Assembly (NCBI GenBank): GCA_934102255.1
Contig: CAKOSN010000025.1
Span: 1 to 29,701, forward strand
DNA length: 29,701 nucleotides
From: an uncultured Bacilli bacterium
GTDB taxonomy: Bacteria > Bacillota_I > Bacilli_A > RF39 > UBA660
Direction of reading: 5' to 3'
The notes beneath the pieces are model-generated. The model was given only the letters and a program-made list of their open reading frames with translations, was not told where the DNA came from and did not search any database. Positions 1-6,329 of the stretch are shown in pieces (the stretch's first letter is position 1; the number at the start of each line of letters is the position of its first letter). The position numbers and the translations under genes are program-made.

Positions 1-80
<80 letters not shown>

Positions 81-89
81 ATTCCTCAC

Positions 90-833
90 CTACCCGCAAA
101 CTTTCAAATATTCATCAATTACATCACTGCATTTGCCATCCATAGCAACGACTCCTTCATTAATCCAAATAGCCCTGTTACATAATTTTTTAATAGAATC
201 TAGGCTATGACTTACAATTACAATAGTCATTTTACTTTTAGCTAGTTCTTCTAACTTAGCAAAGCATTTATCTTGAAAATGTTGGTCTCCTACAGCTAAA
301 ATCTCATCGATAAGTAGTATCTCTGCATCAACATTAATAGCAACACTAAAAGCAAGTCGCATATACATACCTGATGAATATGTACGAACGGGACTATCAA
401 TAAAATCCCCTAGTTCACTAAATTCAATAATACTTTGTAATCTATCATCAATTTCTTTTTTAGTTAAACCAAATATAGCGGCATTAAAATAAATATTTTC
501 TCTCCCTGTAAAATCTGGATGAAATCCTGCTCCTAGTTCTAAAAGTGAAGTTAATTTACCATAAGTTTTTAAGGTTCCTTTATTAGGATAAATAATCTTT
601 GTCATCAACTTAAGTAATGTTGATTTACCACTACCATTAACCCCTATTAAAGCTACTGTTTCTCCCTTATTTATTTCTAAATTAATATCTTTTAAAACCG
701 TTCTTTCTTCGGTTTTATTTTTCCAACCTCTTACTAATCTTTCTTTTAAAGTTTGAGGCTTATCTGAATAAAGTTTAAAAGTTTTAGTTACATGATTAAC
801 ATCAATAGCTATATCATTCTTTTTATTTTTCAT
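90..833 (-). CDS. ABC transporter ATP-binding protein, TagH/Wzt-like polysaccharide exporter subunit
   Basis: About 247 residues. It should hydrolyse ATP in the cytoplasm to drive export of teichoic acid, O-antigen-like glycan or capsule through the permease encoded next. Visible motifs: Walker A GVNGSGKST (about residues 64-72), a Q-loop region containing LLELGAGFHPDFTGREN, which is typical of the TagH/RfbE/Wzt branch, ABC signature YSSGMYMRLAF, Walker B ILLIDEILAVGD and a switch His in VIVSHS. It ends soon after the nucleotide domain, so it lacks the long C-terminal substrate-binding extension of many Wzt and TagH proteins. The ribosome site AAGGA fits the ATG at 833 (9 bp) better than the ATG at 842, which touches it. 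In this locus the ATPase gene precedes the permease gene; in the tagGH arrangement the permease comes first. The transported glycan is unknown. Confidence 0.9.
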   Translation of the reverse strand: MKNKKNDIAIDVNHVTKTFKLYSDKPQTLKERLVRGWKNKTEERTVLKDINLEINKGETVALIGVNGSGKSTLLKLMTKIIYPNKGTLKTYGKLTSLLELGAGFHPDFTGRENIYFNAAIFGLTKKEIDDRLQSIIEFSELGDFIDSPVRTYSSGMYMRLAFSVAINVDAEILLIDEILAVGDQHFQDKCFAKLEELAKSKMTIVIVSHSLDSIKKLCNRAIWINEGVVAMDGKCSDVIDEYLKVCG

Positions 834-852
834 TATCATCATCCTTATAATT

Positions 853-861
853 ATTATACCA
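853..861 (-). promoter_or_regulatory. Extended -10 promoter for the ABC exporter genes
   Basis: On the minus strand the sequence reads TGG-TATAAT, a perfect -10 with the extended TG. No good -35 is found 16-18 bp upstream. The predicted start of transcription is near 846, giving a very short leader holding the AAGGA ribosome site and again favouring the 833 start codon. Confidence 0.5.
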
Positions 862-1012
862 AAACAATATATTTAAATACTTGCTATCCTTTGGTATCCA
901 CCTAATATGTTATCATATATTTTCTATTAAAAAAACCTTTATTTAAGAAAAATCGTCTTAAATCTCTTAATTATTTTTCTTATTTTACAGCTAGTAAAAA
1001 ATTCTAAATATT

Positions 1013-1040
1013 AAAAAAAAGACTAGAAACCTCTAATCTT
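1013..1040 (-). terminator. Rho-independent terminator after the GT2 gene
   Basis: On the minus strand a 9-bp stem (one G-T wobble) with loop GGTT spans 1040-1019 and runs straight into a T-rich tract down to 1013. It overlaps the stop codon of the glycosyltransferase gene (1039-1041). Confidence 0.8.
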
Positions 1041-1884
1041 AATCAATCACATACTTTATTAATAATAAAATTCTTGTTAAATATCTAAATACTTTTAAGA
1101 AAAATAATTCTATCTTACTAGCGCCATTATAAGTTTTTTCAAAATACTCCTGACTAGTCTTTAAGATATCATATTTCTTTATTCTTTTTAAACTCTTATC
1201 AATAGAAACAGAATGGTCATGAACAACATCAACGTTATTGCAAACAATAATATTCTTTTTTAATCTTTTAGTCTTAATTCCCATAATATTTTCTTCATAA
1301 TATAAAAATACATTTTCATCAAAATAACCCATTTCCTCTAAATGTTTACTAGATATCATAAAGAAACACCCTGATACAGTATCTACTTTACTTATATCTT
1401 TATGATAATAGTTATCAGGATAATTAAGTTCATTTGCAAGTACTCTTTTACCCCAAAAAACAATATTTTGTTTAATATCTTGCCAAGGTGTTGGTACTTT
1501 AAAGCCTCTATTTAAGTCATTTCCTTGGATAATAGTAGGTCCTACTATAACATTTTTATCACTTATATAACTATTCAAATCTTTTATATCATTTTCGCTA
1601 TCAATAATAATATCACTATTAGAAATTACTATATTTAAGACTTTATATTTATCAATCAAATACTTACAGCCAACATTTAGGGCATAACTATACCCTTTAT
1701 TATTGCCACTATCAATAATAGTTATTTTTTTACTCTCTAACTTTTTTAATTTCTTTAAAGAATCATCTGTACTTTTATTATCAACTACTACTATTTCTTT
1801 TAAGACTTTATAATCTTTAACATTATCAAGTAATCTCTTGGTTGTTTCATAATCATTATAATTTACTATTACCATTCCTATCAT
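1039..1884 (-). CDS. Glycosyltransferase family 2 (rhamnosyltransferase-like)
   Basis: 281 residues. The N-terminus MIGMVIVNYNDYETTKRLL is the GT-A nucleotide-sugar fold seen in GT2 rhamnosyl- and galactofuranosyltransferases (VIVNYN start, KEIVVVDNKSTDDS next). A DXD-like metal/nucleotide site is probably in VISNSDIIID, and VSGCFFMISSKHLEEMGYFDENVFLYYEE is the acceptor-side block typical of these enzymes. The C-terminus has a basic, hydrophobic region that may bind the membrane. The role would be adding a sugar from an NDP or dTDP donor to a cell-surface glycan in the cytoplasm. It has its own weak promoter and ends in a terminator, so it looks monocistronic, between pgsA and the ABC exporter; it may act on the exported glycan. 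Start: ATG at 1884 with an AGGA site 9 bp upstream. Confidence 0.85.
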   Translation of the reverse strand: MIGMVIVNYNDYETTKRLLDNVKDYKVLKEIVVVDNKSTDDSLKKLKKLESKKITIIDSGNNKGYSYALNVGCKYLIDKYKVLNIVISNSDIIIDSENDIKDLNSYISDKNVIVGPTIIQGNDLNRGFKVPTPWQDIKQNIVFWGKRVLANELNYPDNYYHKDISKVDTVSGCFFMISSKHLEEMGYFDENVFLYYEENIMGIKTKRLKKNIIVCNNVDVVHDHSVSIDKSLKRIKKYDILKTSQEYFEKTYNGASKIELFFLKVFRYLTRILLLIKYVID

Positions 1885-1917
1885 AATTTTTATTCCTAAC
1901 TCTTTCTATCTAATAAG

Positions 1918-1946
1918 TTTTTACCATATTTAAAACTATTTTGCAA
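1918..1946 (-). promoter_or_regulatory. Possible promoter for the GT2 gene at 1039-1884
   Basis: Minus strand: TTGCAA (-35), 17-bp spacer ending in TGG, then TAAAAA (-10). It lies between the pgsA stop and the GT2 start. The -10 is poor, so this is tentative. Confidence 0.35.
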
Positions 1947-1959
1947 GTTATTAAGAATA

Positions 1960-2763
1960 TTAACTATTTTCATGTTTTTTTAAAGTAAGTAATAAACTTA
2001 ATGGTTTATCTTTATTTTCTTCATAATACTTAGTATCAAACAAACGCAATTTTACTTCATCTTTAATATTTTTATCTCTAGTCAAGAAAACATCTTTAAT
2101 ATCTTTTACTTTTAAAGGTACTTTATCTTTATTATTCTTGTCTTCTAATTTATCTTTTACAACATAGCTAGCTAAACTTAAATCTTCCATTACTATTAAA
2201 GACTTTCTAGTTACTTGTTCTAATCTAACTAAATTTTCTAAAGGAACACTAGTTAAACTAAGAGTTTGTAATAAAGACTCTAAAGCTACATAATCAGTAT
2301 TTAAAAGACCCAGTAATACAGAAGCCGCTAAAAACCACATTTTAGTTTTGCCAACAATCGTCGATTTTATATTATTACCTTTAGAAGCACTATAAAGACC
2401 ATATCCTAAGATACCAGCTTCAAATATAAGTGGTATGACATAACTAGGACTAATACTAGCTAGAAGTAAAAAAGAAATAAAGCCAAATAATTTGTCAAAC
2501 ATCCCATCCAGTAAGGCTCCAAAGAAAGTTGAAACTTCATATTTACGAGCTAGGTAGCCATCTATCCAATCAGTTGCCATAAAAGAAATAAACCAAATAG
2601 CAGCCGGAATACTACCATATATCGTAAATATAGGTACAAGTAAAATACCCCCTATTCCTCTTAAAGCCGTAATCATATTAACCATTATTTTCTTTTTTAA
2701 CTTATCATCATTTAATTTATTATTATTTAATATATCATCATTATTTTTATCATTTTTAAACAT
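1960..2763 (-). CDS. pgsA: CDP-alcohol phosphatidyltransferase, probably PgsA (phosphatidylglycerophosphate synthase)
   Basis: 267 residues. It should transfer a phosphatidyl group from CDP-diacylglycerol to glycerol-3-phosphate, the committed step to phosphatidylglycerol, in the membrane. The full CDP-OH-P signature is present: D65-W-I-D68-G69 then A72-R73, G82, D86 and D90, matching D-x2-DG-x2-AR-x8-G-x3-D-x3-D. Hydrophobic spans lie around residues 30-60 and 90-165. The family is usually about 180-200 residues; this one has an N-terminal Asn/Lys/Asp-rich extension (about 26 residues) and a charged, Lys-rich C-terminal tail of about 75 residues, both unusual. The only ribosome site (GGGTGG) precedes the long start, so the extension is probably real. 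The gene follows fmt by 53 bp and is likely co-transcribed. A different polar head group acceptor cannot be excluded. Confidence 0.85.
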   Translation of the reverse strand: MFKNDKNNDDILNNNKLNDDKLKKKIMVNMITALRGIGGILLVPIFTIYGSIPAAIWFISFMATDWIDGYLARKYEVSTFFGALLDGMFDKLFGFISFLLLASISPSYVIPLIFEAGILGYGLYSASKGNNIKSTIVGKTKMWFLAASVLLGLLNTDYVALESLLQTLSLTSVPLENLVRLEQVTRKSLIVMEDLSLASYVVKDKLEDKNNKDKVPLKVKDIKDVFLTRDKNIKDEVKLRLFDTKYYEENKDKPLSLLLTLKKHENS

Positions 2764-2816
2764 AATCCAAATCCACCCTAATTAATATAAACATCTTTTA
2801 ACTCATAAAAATTTTA

Positions 2817-3746
2817 CTAACTAATCTTTTTAGCTAACAATTTATCTTTATCCACACCATTTAAATAAGATTTAATATCCATTATTTTTTTACCACTAGG
2901 TTTAATTGCTGTTACATAATAAATTCCATCACTACAACCAATACCTAAAGTATCTTTAGTTACTACATTAATCTTATTAGGAACACTTTTACCTTTAACA
3001 AAATAACCACTTATTATTTTAACTTCTTCATTATCAAAACAAGTATTAGCAAGCGGCCAAGGATTTAATCCTCTTACTTTTCTATCAATAGTTATTCCTT
3101 CTTTAGTAAAATCTAAGTGTTCATCATTTCTTGATATATTATAGGCATAAGTAGCTTTCTCATTATCTTGTTTAATCCTTTTGTTAGTGCCATTAATAAT
3201 ACTAGGTAAAGTCTCTATTAATAGACTAGCACCCATTTCCATTAAGTTATCATGAATATTACCAACATTATCAGTATTTTTTATTTTATAAGTAACAGTA
3301 CTAATAATATCACCTGTATCCATAGCTTCATCCATATACATGATAGTTACTCCGGTTGTATCATAGCCATCAATTATCGCATGATGAAGTGGTGCTCCCC
3401 CTCTAAGATAAGGAAGTAAGGAAGCATGAACGTTAATACATCCAAGTCTCGGTAAATCAAGTAATACTTTTGGAATAATTTGCCCATAAGCACAAGTAAT
3501 TATAATATCTGGTTTAGCATCACAGATAGCATCATAATCAGTTCTTATTTTACTAGGTTGAAAAACACTAATATTATGTTCTAAAGCTTTCTTTTTAACT
3601 GGTGTTGGCGTAAGTATTTTATGACGTCCTACCTCTTTATCCGGTTGGCTTACTACCAAACACACATTTGTATTTTCAATTAATTTTTCTAAAACAGGAA
3701 CCGCAAAATCTGGTGTTCCCATAAATACAACACGTAAATCTTTCAT
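2817..3746 (-). CDS. fmt: Methionyl-tRNA formyltransferase
   Basis: 309 residues, the normal length. It transfers a formyl group from 10-formyl-tetrahydrofolate to Met-tRNAi in the cytoplasm to make the initiator tRNA. The N-terminal Rossmann-like domain begins RVVFMGTPDFAVPVLEKL. The folate/catalytic signature is NVHASLLPYLRGGAPL (N105, H107 and the SLLP loop), followed by D146 in MDTGDI. The C-terminal OB-like domain (about residues 205-309) includes the RGLNPWPLA motif. Start: ATG at 3746 with GGTGA 7 bp upstream. It leads a probable fmt-pgsA unit with its own promoter. In many Bacilli fmt sits next to def, priA or rsmB; here it is paired with pgsA instead. Confidence 0.97.
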   Translation of the reverse strand: MKDLRVVFMGTPDFAVPVLEKLIENTNVCLVVSQPDKEVGRHKILTPTPVKKKALEHNISVFQPSKIRTDYDAICDAKPDIIITCAYGQIIPKVLLDLPRLGCINVHASLLPYLRGGAPLHHAIIDGYDTTGVTIMYMDEAMDTGDIISTVTYKIKNTDNVGNIHDNLMEMGASLLIETLPSIINGTNKRIKQDNEKATYAYNISRNDEHLDFTKEGITIDRKVRGLNPWPLANTCFDNEEVKIISGYFVKGKSVPNKINVVTKDTLGIGCSDGIYYVTAIKPSGKKIMDIKSYLNGVDKDKLLAKKIS

Positions 3747-3763
3747 TTAAAATCACCATTTTC

Positions 3764-3792
3764 ATTATAGGAAAAACCCTATAAAAAAACAA
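3764..3792 (-). promoter_or_regulatory. Promoter of fmt
   Basis: Minus strand: TTGTTT (-35), 17 bp, TATAAT (perfect -10), giving a start near 3757 and a short leader before the fmt ribosome site. The -35 overlaps the T-tract of the preceding terminator. Confidence 0.55.
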
Positions 3793-3853
3793 CTAATTCT
3801 CTTTAATTTACCTAAAAAAGTTTTAAAATCACTCTCTTATTTCAAGAATTAGT
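3783..3853 (-). terminator. Possible long-loop terminator after the 3856-4656 gene
   Basis: A 9-bp perfect inverted repeat (arms 3845-3853 and 3792-3800) is followed on the minus strand by TTG and a run of seven T. The loop of about 44 nt is long for an intrinsic terminator, so efficiency is uncertain. Confidence 0.45.
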
Positions 3854-3855
3854 CA

Positions 3856-4656
3856 TCAATTATATATTTCATTTAAAATATAAGTTCTATAATTATCCGT
3901 ATTAACTTGTTGATATAAATGATTAGTTAGTATTCTTTTATACTCTTTTAATACTAAAGGTCTTAATCCTTGTAAAAATAAATCAATATCATTATTATTT
4001 ATCTTTACTTGATAAGGTTGTTTATTTACAATTTCTCCTGTTTTATCATAAACATTAATTGGATTATAAAAATCAAATAAGTAATAATTATTATCTATCA
4101 TAATAATATTAAAACTATAAAAATCATTAATACTTGTTTTCTTATATAATCCTATTAAAAATATGGCATCATATCCTAAGAAAGTTAATATATTCTGAGC
4201 TATTAAACTATATTCTAAAGAAGTAGAAACATTTTCTTCTTTTAAATCTTCTATATCGTTTAATATTATTTCTCTATCACTTTCTTTATTTAAAACATCC
4301 TCTCTTCTTTTTAACCTACTAGTCTTCCTGCCAAAATAATTTTCTAAAAAAACTGGTAATATTAAAATAGCTTCATTATTATTATATATTTTATTTGCTT
4401 GTAAATATTTAATAAATTCATAAAGATAATTATTTTTTCTAACTAAATAGTAATCATTTTCTAAATTATATCTTATTTTAATATTACTAGTTATAAAGCC
4501 ATAATATGGTAGTGAATATTTAAGGGGACTTATTACCCCTAAGCTTTTATTTATTTTATAGGTATTCTGATAATATTTAATTTTACTATTAATATATTTT
4601 CTAATATCTTCATCACTTATTGTGGTTAGATAATTTAAAAAGTTATTATTCTGCAT
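3856..4656 (-). CDS. Uncharacterised protein, possibly a degenerate transglutaminase-like fold
   Basis: 266 residues, no signal peptide and no convincing membrane span; cytoplasmic by appearance. I do not recognise the family with certainty. The central part resembles the transglutaminase-like topology: a helix STSLEYSLIAQNILTFLGYDA where that family has its catalytic Cys and Arg/Ala-rich helix, a strand AIFLIGLY, then FYSFNIIMIDNNYYLFDF where the family has H-x-W-x-x-V and wYxxD. In this protein the Cys position is Ser/Thr and the His position is not His, while an Asp is kept (LFDFYNP). If this alignment is right it is a non-catalytic member. N- and C-terminal parts are Tyr/Asn-rich helical. 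Start ATG at 4656 has AGAGGG 8 bp upstream; a single-gene unit with its own promoter and terminator. Confidence 0.6.
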   Translation of the reverse strand: MQNNNFLNYLTTISDEDIRKYINSKIKYYQNTYKINKSLGVISPLKYSLPYYGFITSNIKIRYNLENDYYLVRKNNYLYEFIKYLQANKIYNNNEAILILPVFLENYFGRKTSRLKRREDVLNKESDREIILNDIEDLKEENVSTSLEYSLIAQNILTFLGYDAIFLIGLYKKTSINDFYSFNIIMIDNNYYLFDFYNPINVYDKTGEIVNKQPYQVKINNNDIDLFLQGLRPLVLKEYKRILTNHLYQQVNTDNYRTYILNEIYN

Positions 4657-4687
4657 ACTACTACCCTCTAGCCAACTGTCTTTAAGT

Positions 4688-4696
4688 ATTGTAGCA
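4688..4696 (-). promoter_or_regulatory. Extended -10 promoter for the 3856-4656 gene
   Basis: Minus strand TGC-TACAAT, 31 bp upstream of the start codon, with no good -35. It lies just beyond the terminator of the neighbouring RNA gene. Confidence 0.45.
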
Positions 4697-4708
4697 TAAT
4701 ATACTTCT

Positions 4709-4752
4709 AAAGAAAAGAAAAAACCTCTTAGAATTTAATCTAAGTAGGTCTT
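4709..4752 (-). terminator. Strong, bidirectional intrinsic terminator ending the ncRNA
   Basis: A 10-bp stem with one bulged base (arms 4723-4732 and 4739-4749) and a 6-nt loop. On the minus strand it is followed by a T-rich run to 4709 (TTTTTTCTTTTCTTT); on the plus strand TCTTTTT follows, so it could work both ways. No coding sequence ends here on either strand. Confidence 0.85.
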
Positions 4753-5015
4753 TTTACGAAGATTATATGTCTGTCAAACATATTATCTTGGTTGTGGATT
4801 TCCTAATATACAACTCATATTGACAGATAAAAGTCATATATTTTTATCAATATTCCACATATGCAGCATATACTTAATAGATTGATAAACGAGTATTAGT
4901 ACTGTAACAAACCATCAAAGGGTTTTAAAAAATCATTAAATAAATATAACATTTATTATTAATTAAGTAAGAATCTTTCTTACTTCTAACAGCAGCACTT
5001 TCTCTACTATTAAGT
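4716..5015 (-). ncRNA. Orphan structured RNA of about 300 nt, family not recognised
   Basis: A complete transcription unit without a protein gene: a near-consensus promoter (5022-5050) upstream and a strong terminator (4709-4752) downstream. The predicted transcript is hairpin-rich. A 9-bp perfect stem with a 3-nt loop is at 4965-4985. An outer TGTGGA/TCCACA pair (4854-4859 with 4793-4798) encloses a 4842-4853/4817-4832 helix. A long hairpin lies at 4760-4788. The segment 4843-4851 can instead pair perfectly with 4881-4889, so two exclusive folds are possible. I looked for and did not find the conserved cores of RNase P RNA, tmRNA (no CCA end or tag), SRP RNA or tRNA. 6S RNA or a lineage-specific RNA is possible. 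Ends are estimates from promoter and terminator. Confidence 0.6.
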
Positions 5016-5021
5016 GATTTA

Positions 5022-5050
5022 ATCATACCATTCTTTTTACTATTTGTAAA
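5022..5050 (-). promoter_or_regulatory. Promoter of the orphan RNA
   Basis: Minus strand: TTTACA (-35, one mismatch to TTGACA), exactly 17 bp, then TATGAT (-10, one mismatch) preceded by an extended TG. Predicted transcription start near 5015. It is one of the best promoters in the window, and no plausible coding sequence follows it. Confidence 0.75.
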
Positions 5051-5085
5051 GTACTTTTTTGAAATTTTTTTAAAAAATTTAATTT

Positions 5086-5158
5086 TCAAAGTAAATGCAC
5101 GTTTTTCTAAATGTGTGTTTTTACTTTGAGAATAAGTATGTGCTTTTAGTTTGAGAAG
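5086..5158 (-). repeat. Tandem imperfect repeat plus inverted repeat upstream of the RNA promoter
   Basis: On the minus strand two adjacent copies of about 25 nt (5158-5134 and 5133-5108) both begin TTCTCAAA and share TAAAA and CACA at matching places. The second copy is also one arm of a perfect 10-bp inverted repeat, 5120-5129 with 5086-5095 (TCAAAGTAAA). It lies 35-110 bp upstream of the RNA promoter, so it could be an operator or a remnant. Confidence 0.5.
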
Positions 5159-5189
5159 TAACCATTTTTTTTATTTTTTTTATAACACT

Positions 5190-5211
5190 AAAAAAGAAGA
5201 TTTCTCTTCTT
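5190..5211 (-). terminator. Terminator of the zinc-ribbon surface-protein operon
   Basis: Minus strand: AAGAAGA, GAAA tetraloop, TCTTCTT, then TTTT. It begins inside the stop codon of the gene ending at 5210. Confidence 0.85.
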
Positions 5212-6250
5212 ATTCAATAGCCGAACCAATTGCATTAATATCAAATTTGAATTTGTCAGAAACCGAAATACTATTTGATGAAGAATTTAAAACTGCAGTT
5301 GATGTTACAGGAGCAATTTTATCTAAAATACTATAATCAATAGTACCCTCACTATTTATAATTGCAAGTGAAGCAGTATAAGCCGAACCAAGCTTAGTAT
5401 AAGCAAGTAAAAATTTAACTCCTTCACTTTCTGCTTCTAAAGTAATAAATTCTACATTATTAGCAGTCTTTAAAGTAGCAGGTTTCACATTGAATCCAGC
5501 GTTTTGTAGATTACCCTGTAATTCATTCATTTTCCCTTTAACACTAGAAAAACTGTAAGCATTAACTGCTAGCGTAGCAGCCCAAGTATCATCTTCATCA
5601 CCAATCGATAATTCATTGCTTGTTACATCATATAACATATCATCAGGAATATTAAAGGTAAAACCATTAAATTTAACTTTATAATAACTTGATGCCTTAG
5701 ATGAAATAGGTGTATTATTGCTGCCATTATTATTTCCGGCATTATCGTCTTTTTTTGAATTGCTTAACGATTTAGTTACTAAGAAAACACCAAAAACAAT
5801 AACTATTACAGCAACAGCAACTCCAGCAATCAACATTATTTGCTTATTTTTATCATCACTAGATTGTTGATTTTGATTTAACATATTTTGATTTGCCATC
5901 CCCATTTGATTAACATTAGGGTTACTATAATTTATACTTTGACTAGCCATATTATTCATCATATTTTGATTATTGTTAACATTATTAAAGCCATTGTTAT
6001 TAAAATTAGCATCTACATTTCCATAGTTTGACATTTGATTATAAACAGGTTGATTAGTGTTAATTCCAGAATTATAACTGTTATTATTTTGGACATTAGC
6101 ATTCATCATTTGCCCAGTCATATCATTATTACCTTGATTATTCACTACATTTTGATTTGGCATTACCCCTCCTTCATTTACAGGTGTTCCACAATTTGTA
6201 CAAAACATATCCTCTGCTTTTAGTGGTGCTCCACATTTTTTACAATTCAT
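5210..6250 (-). CDS. Zinc-ribbon, single-span membrane protein with PsbP-like ectodomain
   Basis: 346 residues. The N-terminal zinc ribbon has CKKCG then CTNCG, four Cys ligands within the first 25 residues. A long Asn/Gln/Met-rich low-complexity linker follows (about residues 30-135). One membrane span (IMLIAGVAVAVIVIVFGVFL) comes next, then a Ser/Asn linker and an ectodomain of about 160 residues beginning YYKVKFNGFTFNIPDDM. The ectodomain pattern (short hydrophobic strand, IP-D, amphipathic helix, TANNVEFITLEAE) resembles PsbP/DUF1795-like folds; this is inference. The layout of a cytoplasmic zinc ribbon, one span and an outer domain recalls staphylococcal TcaA. Start: the ATG at 6250 has AAGGAG; the longer reading frame from 6295 lacks a site and would put residues before the ribbon. 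Last gene of the 10925-5210 cluster, 79 bp after its neighbour. Function unknown; perhaps cell-wall sensing. Confidence 0.75.
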   Translation of the reverse strand: MNCKKCGAPLKAEDMFCTNCGTPVNEGGVMPNQNVVNNQGNNDMTGQMMNANVQNNNSYNSGINTNQPVYNQMSNYGNVDANFNNNGFNNVNNNQNMMNNMASQSINYSNPNVNQMGMANQNMLNQNQQSSDDKNKQIMLIAGVAVAVIVIVFGVFLVTKSLSNSKKDDNAGNNNGSNNTPISSKASSYYKVKFNGFTFNIPDDMLYDVTSNELSIGDEDDTWAATLAVNAYSFSSVKGKMNELQGNLQNAGFNVKPATLKTANNVEFITLEAESEGVKFLLAYTKLGSAYTASLAIINSEGTIDYSILDKIAPVTSTAVLNSSSNSISVSDKFKFDINAIGSAIE

Positions 6251-6329
6251 ATTTATTTCTCCTTCTTTTTGGTAATAATATTTTTTCAATATCATTACAC
6301 ACTTTCTTTAATTTTTTTTCTATATAATT

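Noticed and set aside
4716..5015. RNase P RNA, tmRNA or SRP RNA
   Set aside because: Conserved cores (GAGGAAAGTCC; CCA end and tag; GGAAGCAGC-type tetraloop region) are not seen.
5086..5158. CRISPR array
   Set aside because: Only two imperfect copies directly adjacent to each other with no spacers.
6035..6223. 62-residue frame on the plus strand
   Set aside because: Shadow of the zinc-ribbon gene; driven by its low-complexity Asn/Gln linker. All other plus-strand frames of 60-80 residues are also shadows.
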